From: Deinandra increscens subsp. villosa
Taxonomy: Eukaryota; Streptophyta; Magnoliopsida; Asterales; Asteraceae
Length of the DNA stretch: 64,000 nt
Direction: 5' to 3'
Assembly (NCBI GenBank): GCA_039602395.1
Contig: JBCNJP010000003.1
Coordinates: 65,586,278 to 65,650,277, forward strand
The notes beneath the pieces are model-generated. The model worked only from the letters and a program-made list of their open reading frames with translations. It was not told the origin of the DNA and searched no databases. Shown piece by piece: positions 10,213 through 21,709 of this stretch. The stretch's first letter is position 1. Each line of letters opens with the position of its first letter. Position numbers and translations under genes: made by a program.

Positions 10213-10836
10213 CTAATTAGCCACCACTCTATCAAGCTTTTTAAGAATACCATTACCTCTCTTAGGCTTACTAGTCCAAGTGTACTTCAGCCCAAAAGAA
10301 TTACAATCAATCAACCCACAAGAAACAATGCAATCTCTAAACTGAGTAATAGAGGTGCTAAGTTTAGAATTCACAAAGGTAGACTCAGAAGGGTCAAGAA
10401 TAGTATTAAAATCCCCCATGCAAACCCAAGGCAGATCCTGAATCATTTTGCTGTGGTAGATAAGGTCCATCCACAAAGCCTTCCTTAGAACAGGAGTGAT
10501 ATGACCATATACAAAAGAACACAAAAAACTATCATCACTCTCAAGAGAATTAATGATACAATGAATAGCTTGATCATTCATATCAAGAATTTGAACATCC
10601 ACCTTATGCATATCCCAGCCAATGACAATTCTAGCCCAATCCCTACAACAAGTGACATTAGAACACCACCTCCATTGATTCCTAATCTGGGCAGTAACAG
10701 AATCAATCTTAGCAGCACTCAATTTGGTCTCAGTAAAGCCACACATACAAATACCATGCTCCCTTAAAACCCTTCTAGTCTCCACCAACCTGTCAAGATT
10801 ATTTAATCCTCTAACATTCCAAGACATGATCTTCAT
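10213..10836 (-). pseudogene. LINE1 ORF2, AP-like endonuclease
   Basis: The frame starts MKIMSWNVRGLNN, the usual start of plant L1 ORF2. ETK and GDFN motifs (FTETKLSA, VCMGDFNTILD) of the apurinic-like endonuclease follow. This domain nicks the target DNA. A break near 10200 separates it from the RT part, and the C-terminal SDH motif appears only in the next frame (TSDHSPML). The start codon lies 45 bp after the end of ORF1. Confidence 0.9.
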
Positions 10837-10880
10837 AGTAACTGATCGGAATTAGATCCAGAAACCCTCACCTTATTCTC

Positions 10881-13328
10881 CTAATTTTCATTATTCTCAA
10901 CCAAATCATCTTGCATTTCACAAATTTCTTCAATATTCCTCTCATCCTCTAGAATACAGTCCATACCTTCTTCAAACCCATGTTTGTTACACAATATCAT
11001 AAAAAACTTCCTCTGAGCAAAACTCCAAATACTCCTTCTTTCAAAAGGAGGTACCAACTTGTTAGTAACATATACCATAACTTCATCCTTTTCTTTCTGG
11101 GACAGACTCTTATAGTAACTATCAAGAGCAGTAGTGAGAATTTTTGTCTTATTAACAGGGATAAAACCATCTTTTGGCTGGATAAAAGAAGTACTTTGAG
11201 TAGCATTGGTGATATCAGTGGTAATGTCCTCCAAAACCTTAAAAGGATTAGATACCTCTAAAGGCTCCTTTTTATCAAGAGGAGCAGAATTTCGACTCTG
11301 ATGTTGCACCTTAGGAGTATACACCCTATTCTGAACTCCTTTATTGTCATTTACCTTCCTAGAAATTTCAGGCCTTACATTCCCCTTCATAGCATTCCCC
11401 TCACTTTTTCCACTACCATTGTTCCTTTGCATATTCTTGTTTGCAAATTTCTGCCCATCATTCCTGCCCCCATTATTCTCACCTTTAGTATCCTGAGCTT
11501 GGGCTTTGGAAGCACTATCATTACCTGCCCTGTACTGATTCTGCTGATTTGATGTAGAACTGCTACCACCATTCTTTCCACTCCCATTCTTTCCCTGATT
11601 GTTGGTAGCTTTTCCTCCCAATGGAACACTATGAAGGTTACCTTGCCCAGGGGATTTACCAGTACTACTACCAACATTCCCCTTACTCCCATCAACATTT
11701 TTCACCTCAGAGTTCTTTTTAGTAACCACAGGCTGAAAACCATCAGCATCCACCCCATTGGCCATTGCAGAAGGCTCTTTACCCGTTTCACCTGTTTCAT
11801 CAGCTTTTTCCCTTTCTAAAGCCTCAGCCTCTGTTAACATTCTGTTACCACAAGCCTCAAAAGAGTGACCAAAAACCAAGCAGAGATGGCAACTAACTGG
11901 TAATCTCAAAAACTCAATATTAATGTCAATGTTTTTCTGCATTCCAAACTCATCAATAGGGTAAAAAGCCTTAACAAATGCAGTAAAATTTTCAAATACT
12001 GGAACATCAATAAGAACTCTAGCAAAACTAGCATCCTCCCTTTTACTACATTTTTCTGCTGTTATACTGTCCAATGTAATTGGCTTACCAATACAACTAG
12101 CAATACTACAAATGCTTTCTATATTCCACATTTCAAGAGGCAATCCATGAAATGTAACCCAATTGGGAACACACTTAGGCTCAACCCTCTTCAGAACCAT
12201 ACCAGCTTCCCACTTATTAACACAAAGAGGTATACTCCTGATTGCCCAAGGACCAGCTTTCAACACATTTAAAGGACCCTCTTCATTCTTGAATTTAAAG
12301 TAAAAAATACCATTTCCATTGGTTGTCACCTCTTCAATCCCAAAGTGCTTCCACATTTTATATATATGAAATCTCACCCAACCAATCATACACACTGTAC
12401 CAATAAAATACCCATACAAGTGGTTTTTGTACACCTTCCTAGTTTGTTCAATAAACTTGGGATTTATTATCATAACTTTCTCACCATTTGGAAGAACAAC
12501 CGGAGGTATATACTTAACCTCTTTTATTTCCTGATCAACCTCATCACCCTGAACAGCATTAGCATAAGACCGTTTCTCTTCCTTCTTCTTAGCCTCTTCC
12601 TTCTTAAGCCTTTCTTCCTTATCAAGTTGCTTCTTAATAAAACCAGCAACATCCCCATTAGAAACATTCTTAGCAGCAAAGACAACTGCAGCATCAGCAG
12701 GTATATTCTCAAAAGCCTCACATCTAGAGTTACCAAAAGGTGCAGACTTCACTTTCAAAATTATATCCCTGCTTATACGTTTAGCCTTAGCAACCTTATT
12801 TTGTTGCTCAACCATAGCCTCCCTCATGCTTTTCTTACCGTTTCTAACATGCTCATACTTAATAACAGGGACAGGCACCATACCCTCATTATTGCCTTCC
12901 TCCATATTGTTCTGAACCTTGATCACCTCAGACTCAAGCAGGGCAGGTGGATGATAATCAGGGGATTCATTGGTCATTCCCAGGTTAAAAGAGACACAAG
13001 TAAGTGAGGAAGAAATGAGATCATATGTAGAAATTAAATTTTCCAGTTTAGACTTTGTTTGGGTTAAACTGACCATCCTTCTTCCCAACACAGGGTCAAT
13101 ATACATAGAATTCTTCCCATCCCCAGTAGCAGCAAACTCCTTAAGTTTTTTATCCCTTCCAACTTTGAACTCAATAGGAAGAACATCCAATAACCTATTC
13201 TGAAGATCAAACAAATTCTTTTCAGTATAATCAATTCTCCTCTTAACTTTAGCAGCCATTTTCCTTAAAACACTTGCTGAATAAAACTTGAATAATGCTA
13301 ACAACATCGGGTCATCCTCCCGAAACAA
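10881..13328 (-). CDS. LINE1 ORF1, nucleic-acid-binding protein (DUF4283 type)
   Basis: This 815-codon frame is open throughout. Its first third is charged and not recognised. From about residue 265 (YANAVQ) it looks like the DUF4283 domain of plant L1 ORF1 proteins, with MWKHFGIEEVT, GPWAIRSIPLCVNKW and WVTFHGLPLEMWN. A CCHC zinc knuckle follows (CHLCLVFGHSFEAC). The C-terminal third is low-complexity, rich in Gly, Asn, Ser and Lys. ORF1 proteins coat the element RNA. The frame probably begins upstream in other frames (13298-13606 and 13603-14199), so the first Met here is unlikely to be the original start. Confidence 0.85.
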   Translation of the reverse strand: MFREDDPMLLALFKFYSASVLRKMAAKVKRRIDYTEKNLFDLQNRLLDVLPIEFKVGRDKKLKEFAATGDGKNSMYIDPVLGRRMVSLTQTKSKLENLISTYDLISSSLTCVSFNLGMTNESPDYHPPALLESEVIKVQNNMEEGNNEGMVPVPVIKYEHVRNGKKSMREAMVEQQNKVAKAKRISRDIILKVKSAPFGNSRCEAFENIPADAAVVFAAKNVSNGDVAGFIKKQLDKEERLKKEEAKKKEEKRSYANAVQGDEVDQEIKEVKYIPPVVLPNGEKVMIINPKFIEQTRKVYKNHLYGYFIGTVCMIGWVRFHIYKMWKHFGIEEVTTNGNGIFYFKFKNEEGPLNVLKAGPWAIRSIPLCVNKWEAGMVLKRVEPKCVPNWVTFHGLPLEMWNIESICSIASCIGKPITLDSITAEKCSKREDASFARVLIDVPVFENFTAFVKAFYPIDEFGMQKNIDINIEFLRLPVSCHLCLVFGHSFEACGNRMLTEAEALEREKADETGETGKEPSAMANGVDADGFQPVVTKKNSEVKNVDGSKGNVGSSTGKSPGQGNLHSVPLGGKATNNQGKNGSGKNGGSSSTSNQQNQYRAGNDSASKAQAQDTKGENNGGRNDGQKFANKNMQRNNGSGKSEGNAMKGNVRPEISRKVNDNKGVQNRVYTPKVQHQSRNSAPLDKKEPLEVSNPFKVLEDITTDITNATQSTSFIQPKDGFIPVNKTKILTTALDSYYKSLSQKEKDEVMVYVTNKLVPPFERRSIWSFAQRKFFMILCNKHGFEEGMDCILEDERNIEEICEMQDDLVENNEN

Positions 13329-13606
13329 ACACTCACAAGATAGTTCAGAAGGGCTAGCAAAGATTTTACTGTACTTGAGATGTGTGTACTGATCCAGCTA
13401 GACTCCACAAGAATAAGAGTTTCAAAACCCTCAGCAGAGATAAGAACACACTCAGCAGCCAATGGCATAATGAAAATCTCAAAGTCACCCTCCATTTGCC
13501 GAGCAACATTACTAAGCATGGTAATATTGCTAAGGTAACCATGGTATCTTTCAGCAAATCCATACTCATCCTGATGTAAGACAACAAATTCAACCATAGC
13601 ACTCAA
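13298..13606 (-). pseudogene. LINE1 ORF1, upstream segment in another frame
   Basis: About 100 codons (including VVLHQDEYGFAERYHGYLSN) lie between the N-terminal segment and the main ORF1 frame, overlapping both. They look like the middle of one protein split by two frameshifts. I recognise no domain. Confidence 0.5.
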
Positions 13607-14199
13607 AAACTCGGAATCAAAATTTGTAAGCCTAAAAAATCACTCATAGCAGCATCAACTTCCTCATTAGTAGCAGAAATGGAACTTAGCCCAAATTTAC
13701 CAACATCCTTATCACCAGACCCACCCTGATTCACCATTCCAGCTTTTAGTATATGAGAGTTTCTGTTCATAGTAGCAGTAACAAACAATTGTGCTCTACA
13801 TTCAATTTTAAAACTCCTAAACTCACATCGACCATTTCCAGCATTATTCGATACATCATTATCATCAACAATCATAGAATCAGACTTAGGATTTGGAATT
13901 AAATCAGATACTACCTCGTTAGCTATCGGATCACTAACATCATTGGTGTCAATTGGAGATACAGGAATCTCTTCAATAATTGCAGCAGATTTCAATTCCG
14001 GCACATTAATTTCATTAATCGTCGCCTCCATTAATGCCGGATCTAAGTTCCGGGCATTTAACATCTCATTAATTGTCGACTCCATTAATTTCTGAAAATT
14101 CTTCGTAGTATAAACCCTCGATTGATTCGTGACTTCACCCGGATCAAGCAAATCAGAAGATTGGACCACAAGATGTGGATCCAATCGGGATGATTCCAT
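13603..14199 (-). pseudogene. LINE1 ORF1, N-terminal segment
   Basis: An ATG at 14199-14197 (MESSRLDPH) opens about 199 codons of acidic, Ser/Asn-rich sequence ending just after the overlap with the next segment. It starts about 75 bp inside the LINE 5' end, which fits a first ORF. No domain is recognised. I chose this ATG because the upstream in-frame codons (FLCSFLLSFFAFVP) look like untranslated leader, though they could be translated. Confidence 0.5.
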
Positions 14200-14273
14200 G
14201 GAATCAGATGGAACGAAGGCAAAAAAACTCAATAAGAACGAGCAGAGAAAATCACACCTAAAAACACACACTT

Positions 14274-14288
14274 AACTACACGCTTGTT
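14274..14288. repeat. Target-site duplication of LINE1, 5' copy
   Basis: AACTACACGCTTGTT matches 2334-2348. Removing LINE1 joins the two halves of element D. Confidence 0.95.
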
Positions 14289-17200
14289 CTCAAACCTTTT
14301 TGTTACTTCAATTCAACCTCTTTGGATTGGCGTTGAATCCGCATAACACGAGCATCTATGATGTAATCTTGCGCACATTGTTCTTTTGGATCATTCATGT
14401 GATTGATAATATCCAGCCAAGTAAGTTGCTTCAGTTCCCAAGAAAACATCTTTGAAAGATCATAAATGGTTGCAAAGAATTGTACGTAACCGTTCCTTCG
14501 TTTCATGATGAATGCATTAAACTCTGGATCAAACTTCCAGCCCAATATTTTCATTCCGTCATTTATCTCTGGGTTGGCCAAGATTTTCTTTAGATTCTTC
14601 ATAGTAAACTGCAGAAGAGCTATTATGTTCAGCTCCATTTCTTCCCATTCGTCGAATAAATGTGGAGCAACCCTCTTTCTGTGAGATTCAAACCGCACCT
14701 TTTCTAGTTCTTTAATAGCTTTGAGCTTCGCTTTACTGTCTTCCTTCATGTATTGTATGACTAGCTTCCGAAGGCTTGGTAATTACTTTTGGATGTAGCT
14801 TTTCCTATCAATATTCCTGGCTGACAGAAAGTGACGGAGACCAGGAATGTCCATCTGATCTACCATAGCATTAATTTATCTTGGAGTTGGGGGCTTAGGG
14901 ATCACATCAGCAGGATCCCAAGGCGGAGGTTGATATGCAGAGTTCAATTCATATATTTTCTCTTTCAGAACATCGTTGAATTTGACATATTCAACTTCTT
15001 TATTTCTACCAGCAAATGGATTGACAAAGGGATCAAATCCTTGGTCACCAGACTCTGCTTGTTTCAAGTGCTCATCCATATCGAGTTCATTGGTATACAA
15101 CAACATGAACTGTGGAAGGGTGAGACGTCTAAGATAGCTGAGCTTTAGGCCACGTGCCATTAAAGGTCGAGAATATTGAGCAATTAAAGAGTCATCTGAG
15201 GGATCAATCTCAGTAGCATCCAGATTGGTAAATGGGTTTATCAGGGGTTCACCATGTCTTTCCTCATCAGACGAGGAGCAATGGGCTCATCCCCTTGGCC
15301 AATTCTTGTTGAGGGAATGAGGCGAGCTATTTCCTCTTCCCTTGCCTTGATCTCTTCTGTCAATTCATGATCATGGCCTTCCTTTAACTCTTGAAATTGA
15401 CGAGCTTTTTCTTTCTTTTTCTTCTCTTCTTCTTCAGCTATTTCCTCAGGAGTGAGTTTTCTTTTTTCCTATATCTCTTTCTTCTCTTTGAACTTCTCTG
15501 TCAGTAGGGGCAGGCGGCTCAGGCTGTTCAGGATGATCTCGCCTAAATTGTTTAGCAGCTACTTGTGTCATTTCAGAAAGTTATGAAGCAACGGAGATAA
15601 TTTTATGATTAACTATGAGAAGACGAGCAACTTTTTGTTCTCTTGGATTAATTGTAGCCAGTTCCGCTTGCCATTCTGCATGTTCTCGTTCGGCTTGAAC
15701 TTCTACTCATACCTCCTTTGGGCAACAGCTGCATGTTCAGCAATTTCCTCATGTTGTTCTTTGGTCCGAGAGTATCTACCTTTGTTAGCATTAATTCGTT
15801 GCTGATGACGAATCCAGTTTACACCAGGATTTGCAGGGGTGTCATCAGGCTCATGGCCACATATATCTTCTAGAAATGGCCTTCTTTAGACAGGTTCTTA
15901 TGGGACTATCACAACGGGCTCTTGATGAACACCAACTTAAGGTGGAGAAGATAAGAACGTTGAAGAATCCAGGATTTCACTTTCTTTGAGGTCAATAGAT
16001 TCAATGTGATGAGTTGTAGCTTCCGATGTAACAACTTGTGATGATTCAGGAGACATGCCTGGAAATGTGATCAGTGGAATAGAAGGAATAAATATACCTT
16101 CAAGCTCAGTCTTCACTTCAACGTACTCCACATTGTCTTTATCATCACTACTCACCATATCCAGGTCAATGAAATTCAATGGTATGAAGTAAATTAGTAG
16201 AACTTTCATTCTATCCTCCAATTGAGCTTTTTCCCATTCGCCCAGAGACATAACATTGAGTGATTGTGGTTGGAGAGGCCCCAATTCATCATTACCTCTC
16301 TCATCAACAACAAAGACATTTTGGGGAGATAGTTGATGCGAGTCTTTCTGCATAACATTCCCCGAATTTAGACATAGTGAAATCCATGTATGCTAGATGA
16401 TCTACAAACATGTGTCTGGTTTCTTCCGATTCAGAAAGAATCATCTTGGTTGACTGTGGAGCGCTCTGCACTGGTGGTGCAAGATTTAGTTGCAGAGAAG
16501 CTTTATTGATGAGCTGACGACTCACGCTTCTGTTAACCATTGGTGCTATAGCTAGTCGTCCAGTCTCTATCTCATCTGAAATTTGTAACGCTACAGCCCT
16601 AAACCTTAGGATCATCAAGTTGTCGGGGATAAATGCAATTTGATTAATACTTTTACACAAAGCCACCATTTCTTAATTCACTGGCTCATCATTCAGAAAC
16701 AGATAACCGTAGTCGTCATCGACTTCAGGATCATCTTCAGTAAATATTGATTCATCTATCTCGAAATCACTATCATATAATTCTTCAGAATCAGCTCTAC
16801 TTTTTCCAAGATCCTTACCTTGGTTACTAGAACCAGGTTGTTCAGGTAGCTCCGTCATTGTCAAGTCAGGATTAACCATTTGATCATTGCCACGATCATT
16901 ACTTGTGTCATCTAAATTTCTACAGCCTTCTTAGAGATTGTCTCGTTTGCAGATTGCAATTTTTCATTAGTAGCTTCAAGACTTGCAGAAAGCTGAGCAG
17001 TTTGATGTTGTAGGTTGTCAACCTCAGCGTCCAGTTCCTGAATATATTCATCATTCGGAGGCGAATCAGGGACATTCGTGGTGTCATACTCAACTGTAGC
17101 TTCAACCATAATTTCGGCAGTTTCTTTAATAAAAGCAGATTGCTGAATAATTACAGCTCCAGAGATTTGAGCTAGTAATGGATTGATAGATGCTTCAACT

Positions 17201-17851
17201 ACATTTGGACTAATTTTCCCAGACAGTTGCTCTACCATTTCAGTTCTTGCAGGCGACAAAAGCCTGATTTCTTGAATATTTTCAGAATCTTCCAATCCTT
17301 TTAGAGATCTCTCAGTAGTGAGAGAAACTGATATATCATCATCAGCAGCATCATCATCTGCATCAGGATTATAAGACTCATCTGAAGAAGATTTTGTTTT
17401 CTGTACTTGAGAGCTAGAGGCACCGGGTGTGAAACCAGTCCTCTATCTTTTGTGTGGAGGATCCATGTCTCCAGGTGAATCGTCATCTGACTCTGAGTCA
17501 TTTGAACCAAAATTAGATTCGGATTTGGAAGAACCTAGTCTCCATATCTTCATCTTCTTGGTTACCCTCATCTTCAACTTAACTCGGAGACAATGGCTCA
17601 TTCTGTGGTGGACAGATATGAGGGTTACCTTGAAGATTCCCAGGGCCTTCAGTTAGGTCTTCATGTAATGAATGATTAGGACTGACTGGAACATTAAGAT
17701 CCAGATCCATCTATCAACAGCAACCCCGGGCTTCGTTCACAAGAACATTACCCTAATTGGGTCCTACATCTTCAACATTAGCGTTTCCCTCTTCCAGTCT
17801 CTTCAACATATTGTCAAAAAAATGGAATAGCAGGTCCATCAAACTTAGCTA
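14289..17851 (-). pseudogene. Element D coding region, degraded, unknown protein
   Basis: Successive minus-strand open segments (17295-16912, 16879-16673, 16669-16304, 16353-15937, 15160-14876, 14749-14303) read as one long broken protein. It has a coiled-coil-like stretch (YIQELDAEVDNLQHQTAQLS), acidic segments (SDFEIDESIFTEDDPEVDDD), a Lys/Glu-rich helix-like stretch around 15300-15700, a Pro-rich segment near 14880-14940 and a C-terminal part similar to that of element C. No gag, protease, RT or integrase motif is visible. The layout (coiled coil, acidic middle, basic C-terminal part) parallels element C, so I infer the same family of element-borne proteins in an older, decayed copy. Confidence 0.6.
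14303..14749 (-). pseudogene. Element D protein, C-terminal domain (best preserved part)
   Basis: A 148-codon open stretch reads ILGWKFDPEFNAFIMKRR and WLDIINHMNDPKEQ. It parallels IISWMYDSELKCYAIKK and the following Asp/Leu-rich part of the element C protein. Ten bases beyond its end is the LINE1 target duplication, and the frame resumes on the far side at 2333. Its function is unknown. Confidence 0.6.
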
Positions 17852-17862
17852 TCAGACACTTT
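17852..17862. repeat. Probable target-site duplication of LINE2, left
   Basis: TCAGACACTTT here and TCAGGCACTTT at 19261-19271 differ by one base. The T residues merge with the poly(T) tail at 17860-17869. Confidence 0.7.
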
Positions 17863-19260
17863 TTTTTTTGGGAAAACCTGGCAAAATAAATAAATAGAAC
17901 GAATAAGTACAAGAGCACACACAAAACCATTAGGTTGGACAATTCCCAATCTTAACAGTTAAGTGAGTATAGAAACACCAAATAACAACCTTAACAATCA
18001 ATATACAAGCAAGTGATACTAAAAACCACCAGATCCAATAATCTAAGTACATGAAAACTTTCCAAATATCCTTTGCATCCTTATACCACCAGCCCATCTT
18101 GTTAATTTCAATATGCACTAAGCAAGGCCCATATTTACAACCTAGCAGCCCAAAAACCAAAACCCAATAATCACAATAACATTCCAACAAGAAAACCCGC
18201 AACACAGGCCCAACTTCAAACCCAATCATAGACCAATAATCACCCGGCTTTCCTTCTAACCAGACCCGAGTTCGACCCAACTCCTCCCCATGTTCTATAT
18301 AACCATTTTAGCCACCCAACACACTAGCCCCGTAAACACAAACCAAAAAATGCATCAAGCTGAACCTCTTATAACTCCTGCCATGCAACCCTTCCAGTCC
18401 CAGATTCATAACTTTGATATACCAAATACCACCAACAGCAACAATTAAAAGTTTAAGCCCCATACTCAAATTCTTTATTCCCACATACCATTGAATTACC
18501 AAACCAGTTCCTCTCATTACTCCAATTATATAACTTGTAATCTAAATCCCAAACCTCATACCTCATCACATTTAGACTATAATAGCAACTGCAGTCAAAC
18601 TTTACAGAAAAACTCCTTTGAAGCTCTATGCTTGACTTCAGCCATAATCCTTTTGTAAGTTCAGCCACAAATATTTTCCAACATTCCTGTTGACTAGGAT
18701 AATCAACTCCAACCCCTTTGAACTGATTAGGATAACAAAACTCAGACCCAATCCTCACATCATGAACCTGCTGTCACCATAAGCTCCAAACTCTAAGCCT
18801 TAACCAAGTTTTTAAGATCAAACACCAGTGCTTCTTCCACTTAACAGTTTTTGAAGTAACTCCCTTAATATGCTTGTACCAAACCAATCTCATCATGATC
18901 ACCATAAGACTTACCCCCCCCCCCCCCAATCTGATGGATTTTCAAGTATATGGGCCAATTTCTCAGTCCAATACCAGCTCTTATACTCTGTTAGCTTGCA
19001 AAAACCATCGGTTACACAGCAACAGACAAAATTACATTTATTGGTGTCATAATCCATATCTAGAATATCCCACAAACCAAGCAAATCATATAAGTCCTTT
19101 TTACTATTAATGATTTCATAACATAAAGCAGCAGGTTCAAACAGCCCAGTTCTATTCATCAGACTACCATAGAAAAGGCGTTCACTCTCCCTCATCCCAT
19201 TTAGCCCCCCACCCGAAATCCTAAAGAAACTATCCCCAAAGGGCCTCTCAGCTCCTATAG
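17863..19260 (-). mobile_element. LINE2: 5'-truncated copy of the LINE1 family
   Basis: The poly(T) at 17860-17869 and the next 150 bp match the 3' end of LINE1 (shared features such as ACAAAATAAATAAA and ACCATTA[AG]GTTGGA). The 1.4-kb copy covers only 3' untranslated sequence and has no endonuclease or RT motif. Near-identical 11-bp flanks support target-primed insertion into element D. A run of about 14 C at 18910-18926 may be an assembly-sensitive homopolymer. Confidence 0.8.
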
Positions 19261-19341
19261 TCAGGCACTTTGTGTAAGAGCCTCTGTTCATCGACCTTTG
19301 CTTAAGAGGATTTCCTTCTTTAACAAGATCTGGATAGTAGT
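19261..19341 (-). pseudogene. Element D sequence between LINE2 and element E
   Basis: After the LINE2 duplication copy, D continues for about 70 bp (minus-strand reading resembles a short coding stretch before 17851). It stops at the LTR of element E. The five bases before E are GTAGT. No second GTAGT next to an E end was found. Confidence 0.4.
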
Positions 19342-20559
19342 TGTCACATCCACCAATTTCTACACCTTTCCAGGGACGGGAAGTACGGGTATGGGGCCGG
19401 TTGTTTGTATCAGGATCCGCGGAAGCATCAGATTAATAGTCAGAGTACGCGACATACATACATACAACCTAATACAAACAACAGACTACCTTACATAATA
19501 ATACAAGCTACAAGGAGTTCTATAACCCAAACAGCTAATACTAAGTTCGGTCCCAGGTACTCTAAGACAAATCAAAGTATTCATAATACAAAATGAAGAA
19601 AATAACATGGACAGAGGTCAAAGGCCAGATCTGATCATGCAATAACAAGCCAGTATAGGCCTCAATAACGATCCCCAACCATAACCCTTCTACTCGACAC
19701 AATATTCGCTTTTAAGCTACTTACCCGCAACATGAAGTAAAACATGTCAACAACAATAATGTTATTGGTGAGTCCGCAACAATAATCATCTTATAAACGT
19801 TTTCTCATCCTCTTTACTAAACCCTATGTGTAGCTACTCATGGTCTAGCCCTAAGTCAAAACTCAATCCGGCATAACACAGGCGCATGCCCCTATATTAC
19901 CCCTCATGTTCGGGCATATAGTGACACATACTACATCCTTGATAAGTTAATATCAAGGCATGGACATGAGGCCAACTACGCTACCTACTTAATCAGCTCT
20001 TAAACCCCCCATATACACCCCGTGGCATACGTAGTACCTAATGACCAGAGTAGCTTACTCTTGAGAGCTTACTACCCAGCAATCGACCCACCCAGCTAGC
20101 CCACACATACAAAGAAGAGCAATAGAGAATAAGCAGTAAACAGTTCATGTGCACCCCAAAACATTTAAAATAGTTTAAAAGAGAAATAGTTTAAAAGAGG
20201 GGAAGCTATCGCTACTCACAGATAAGCGGGACTTAAGAAGTTAAACACTCGTTCCACCACATCTAGATGCAAGTCACCCTACGATTAATAATCGTAACTA
20301 TTAATCAGTACCTAAGTTACTGATCTATTTTACTGAGCAATTTAGATTTATATTAATATGCAATGGGTCTCCGTACGGTCACCCGAATTATTAACTAGGA
20401 TTCCCGAATCAATCATTTAGTTAAATGTTGAGAAATCCTTCAGTACATTTCCAATCAGTCCATTATAACCTTAGAACATTATTGTTCCAAATCCATAGTC
20501 TCAATTTCTAGTTTATAATAGAAAATCAAGTTTTCTAACTATTACAGGATGAATACGGG

Positions 20560-20830
20560 CATATCACACTATGTTGATGCGTCCGTATTCAACAGTTTCT
20601 TCATTTTTAGAAATCTTGCGATATGGCCGTATTAACCTTTACATAATACAATCGTATTACCATCGAGATTAGATTTCCAAATCTGATAACCCGGCGATAC
20701 GGCCATATTGTCATAACATTGATACAGTCGTATTGCCTTTAAAACCCGAATTCTTAAATCGGTCGACCCATACAGCCGTATCCCCTTAAACATTATATGG
20801 TCGTATTCATCATCAGGTTAGAATCCTGAT
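20560..20830 (-). repeat. Downstream ATACGGCCGTAT-like word array in the E LTR
   Basis: At least eight degenerate palindromes recur here, among them GCGTCCGTATTC, ATATGGCCGTATT, ATACGGCCATATT, ATACAGTCGTATT, ATACAGCCGTATC and ATATGGTCGTATT. The array lies about 600-900 bp downstream of the TATA box, inside the transcribed leader. Confidence 0.8.
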
Positions 20831-21444
20831 TTGGTCATTTCGACCATTCTGAGCGAGCCAAGTCTAACCATTTCTCTCTGTACCAAAACATTTCAATTGC
20901 TTTTTTAAGCCTAAAAAACATGACCAAATGCTCAAAGTGTCAATTTATTGACCATTTCACATGCATGCATTCAAATTGGTAAATTTTACATAATATGTAA
21001 ATCCTACCTCAATAGCAGCTTTCCATCCAATCTCTAAGTCCAATGACACTCTTAGGACTCACCAGTAAGCTCAGCAACCACTGCATGTATCAGATTTTGG
21101 GTTTCATACTCAATTTCCTTGATCTTCCCCAAATTGGTAAGAAATTAGGGTTGCATGTTCAATCCATACACTTACCTTGATTCTCTGATGCTTCTACTGC
21201 ACAAAACACATCTTTGATGACTTCTACAACCTGTGTAGCAGAGTTCATCATTAGAATCATAATCAATATTCATCAAGGTGATCAATGTATGAAGATTAGG
21301 AGCTTACCTTAAGATTTCACCCTTGAATCTTGTGATTCACAGCTCCAGCCCTCTTCTGGTATCCCGTGGGCGGAGAAAACAAGGTGTAGGGAGAAAACTA
21401 ACTACTGGAAACCAGGCAAATGACCAGAAACTGGACAAATGAAA

Positions 21445-21453
21445 CTTTTATAG
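21445..21453 (-). promoter_or_regulatory. TATA box of element E LTR
   Basis: CTATAAAAG on the minus strand lies directly downstream of the promoter-proximal word array. Confidence 0.65.
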
Positions 21454-21458
21454 TCCTG

Positions 21459-21620
21459 TGATGAATACGACCGTATTGTCTTATTCAATACGGGCGTATC
21501 GCGGTGCCCGAATACGTTCGGATCCCGATCCGACCTGTTCGTACCGTATCCTCCGATAACTGCAATACCCTCCGTGATTGGGGCGTATCTCCTTAATGCG
21601 ATACGGCCATATCGAGCCAA
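21459..21620 (-). repeat. Promoter-proximal ATACGGCCGTAT-like word array in the E LTR
   Basis: Words include ATACGACCGTATT, ATACGGGCGTATC, ATACGTTCGGAT, GGGGCGTATC and ATACGGCCATATC. They end about 6 bp upstream of the TATA box. The consensus is a perfect 12-bp palindrome with central CpG content. Confidence 0.82.
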
Positions 21621-21690
21621 ACACTTAGAAAATTTTCTTGTTTCTCATTTCCATTTCTTTAACAACCGTGCTTCGATCAGGGTTGTTACA

Positions 21691-21709
21691 TCTCCCCCCC
21701 CCCCCCCCA
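21691..21709 (-). promoter_or_regulatory. Polypurine tract of element E
   Basis: On the minus strand a long G run ending GGGAGA abuts the LTR start. The exact length of the homopolymer may be a sequencing estimate. Confidence 0.8.

Larger units (their letters stand above)
2349..14273 (-). mobile_element. Full-length L1-type LINE (LINE1), interrupted by element C
   Basis: A non-LTR retrotransposon lies on the minus strand with poly(A) at its low-coordinate end and a 13-15 bp target duplication at both ends. Order along its own strand: ORF1 (14199 to 10881), AP endonuclease (10836-10213), reverse transcriptase (10180-8136), a zinc-ribbon region (8146-7520), a C-terminal segment (7513-7181), then a long 3' untranslated region to 2349. 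Element C (4155-6823) sits in that 3' region. Without C and one copy of its duplication the LINE is about 9.25 kb. Frameshifts in both ORFs make it inactive. Its 3' end matches LINE2 at 17.86 kb. Confidence 0.93.
19342..21690 (-). mobile_element. 3' LTR of gypsy element E
   Basis: This 2349-bp LTR starts TGTAACAACC and ends GATGTGACA on the minus strand, and is preceded by a purine tract. It contains a TATA box (21445-21453) and two arrays of a palindromic word related to ATACGGCCGTAT, one on each side of the TATA box. The degraded pol of E lies immediately upstream on the same strand. No second LTR is present in the window. Confidence 0.85.

Noticed and set aside
12345..13007. 220-codon open frame on the plus strand
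   Set aside because: It is antisense to the clear LINE1 ORF1 and is explained by that frame's codon composition.
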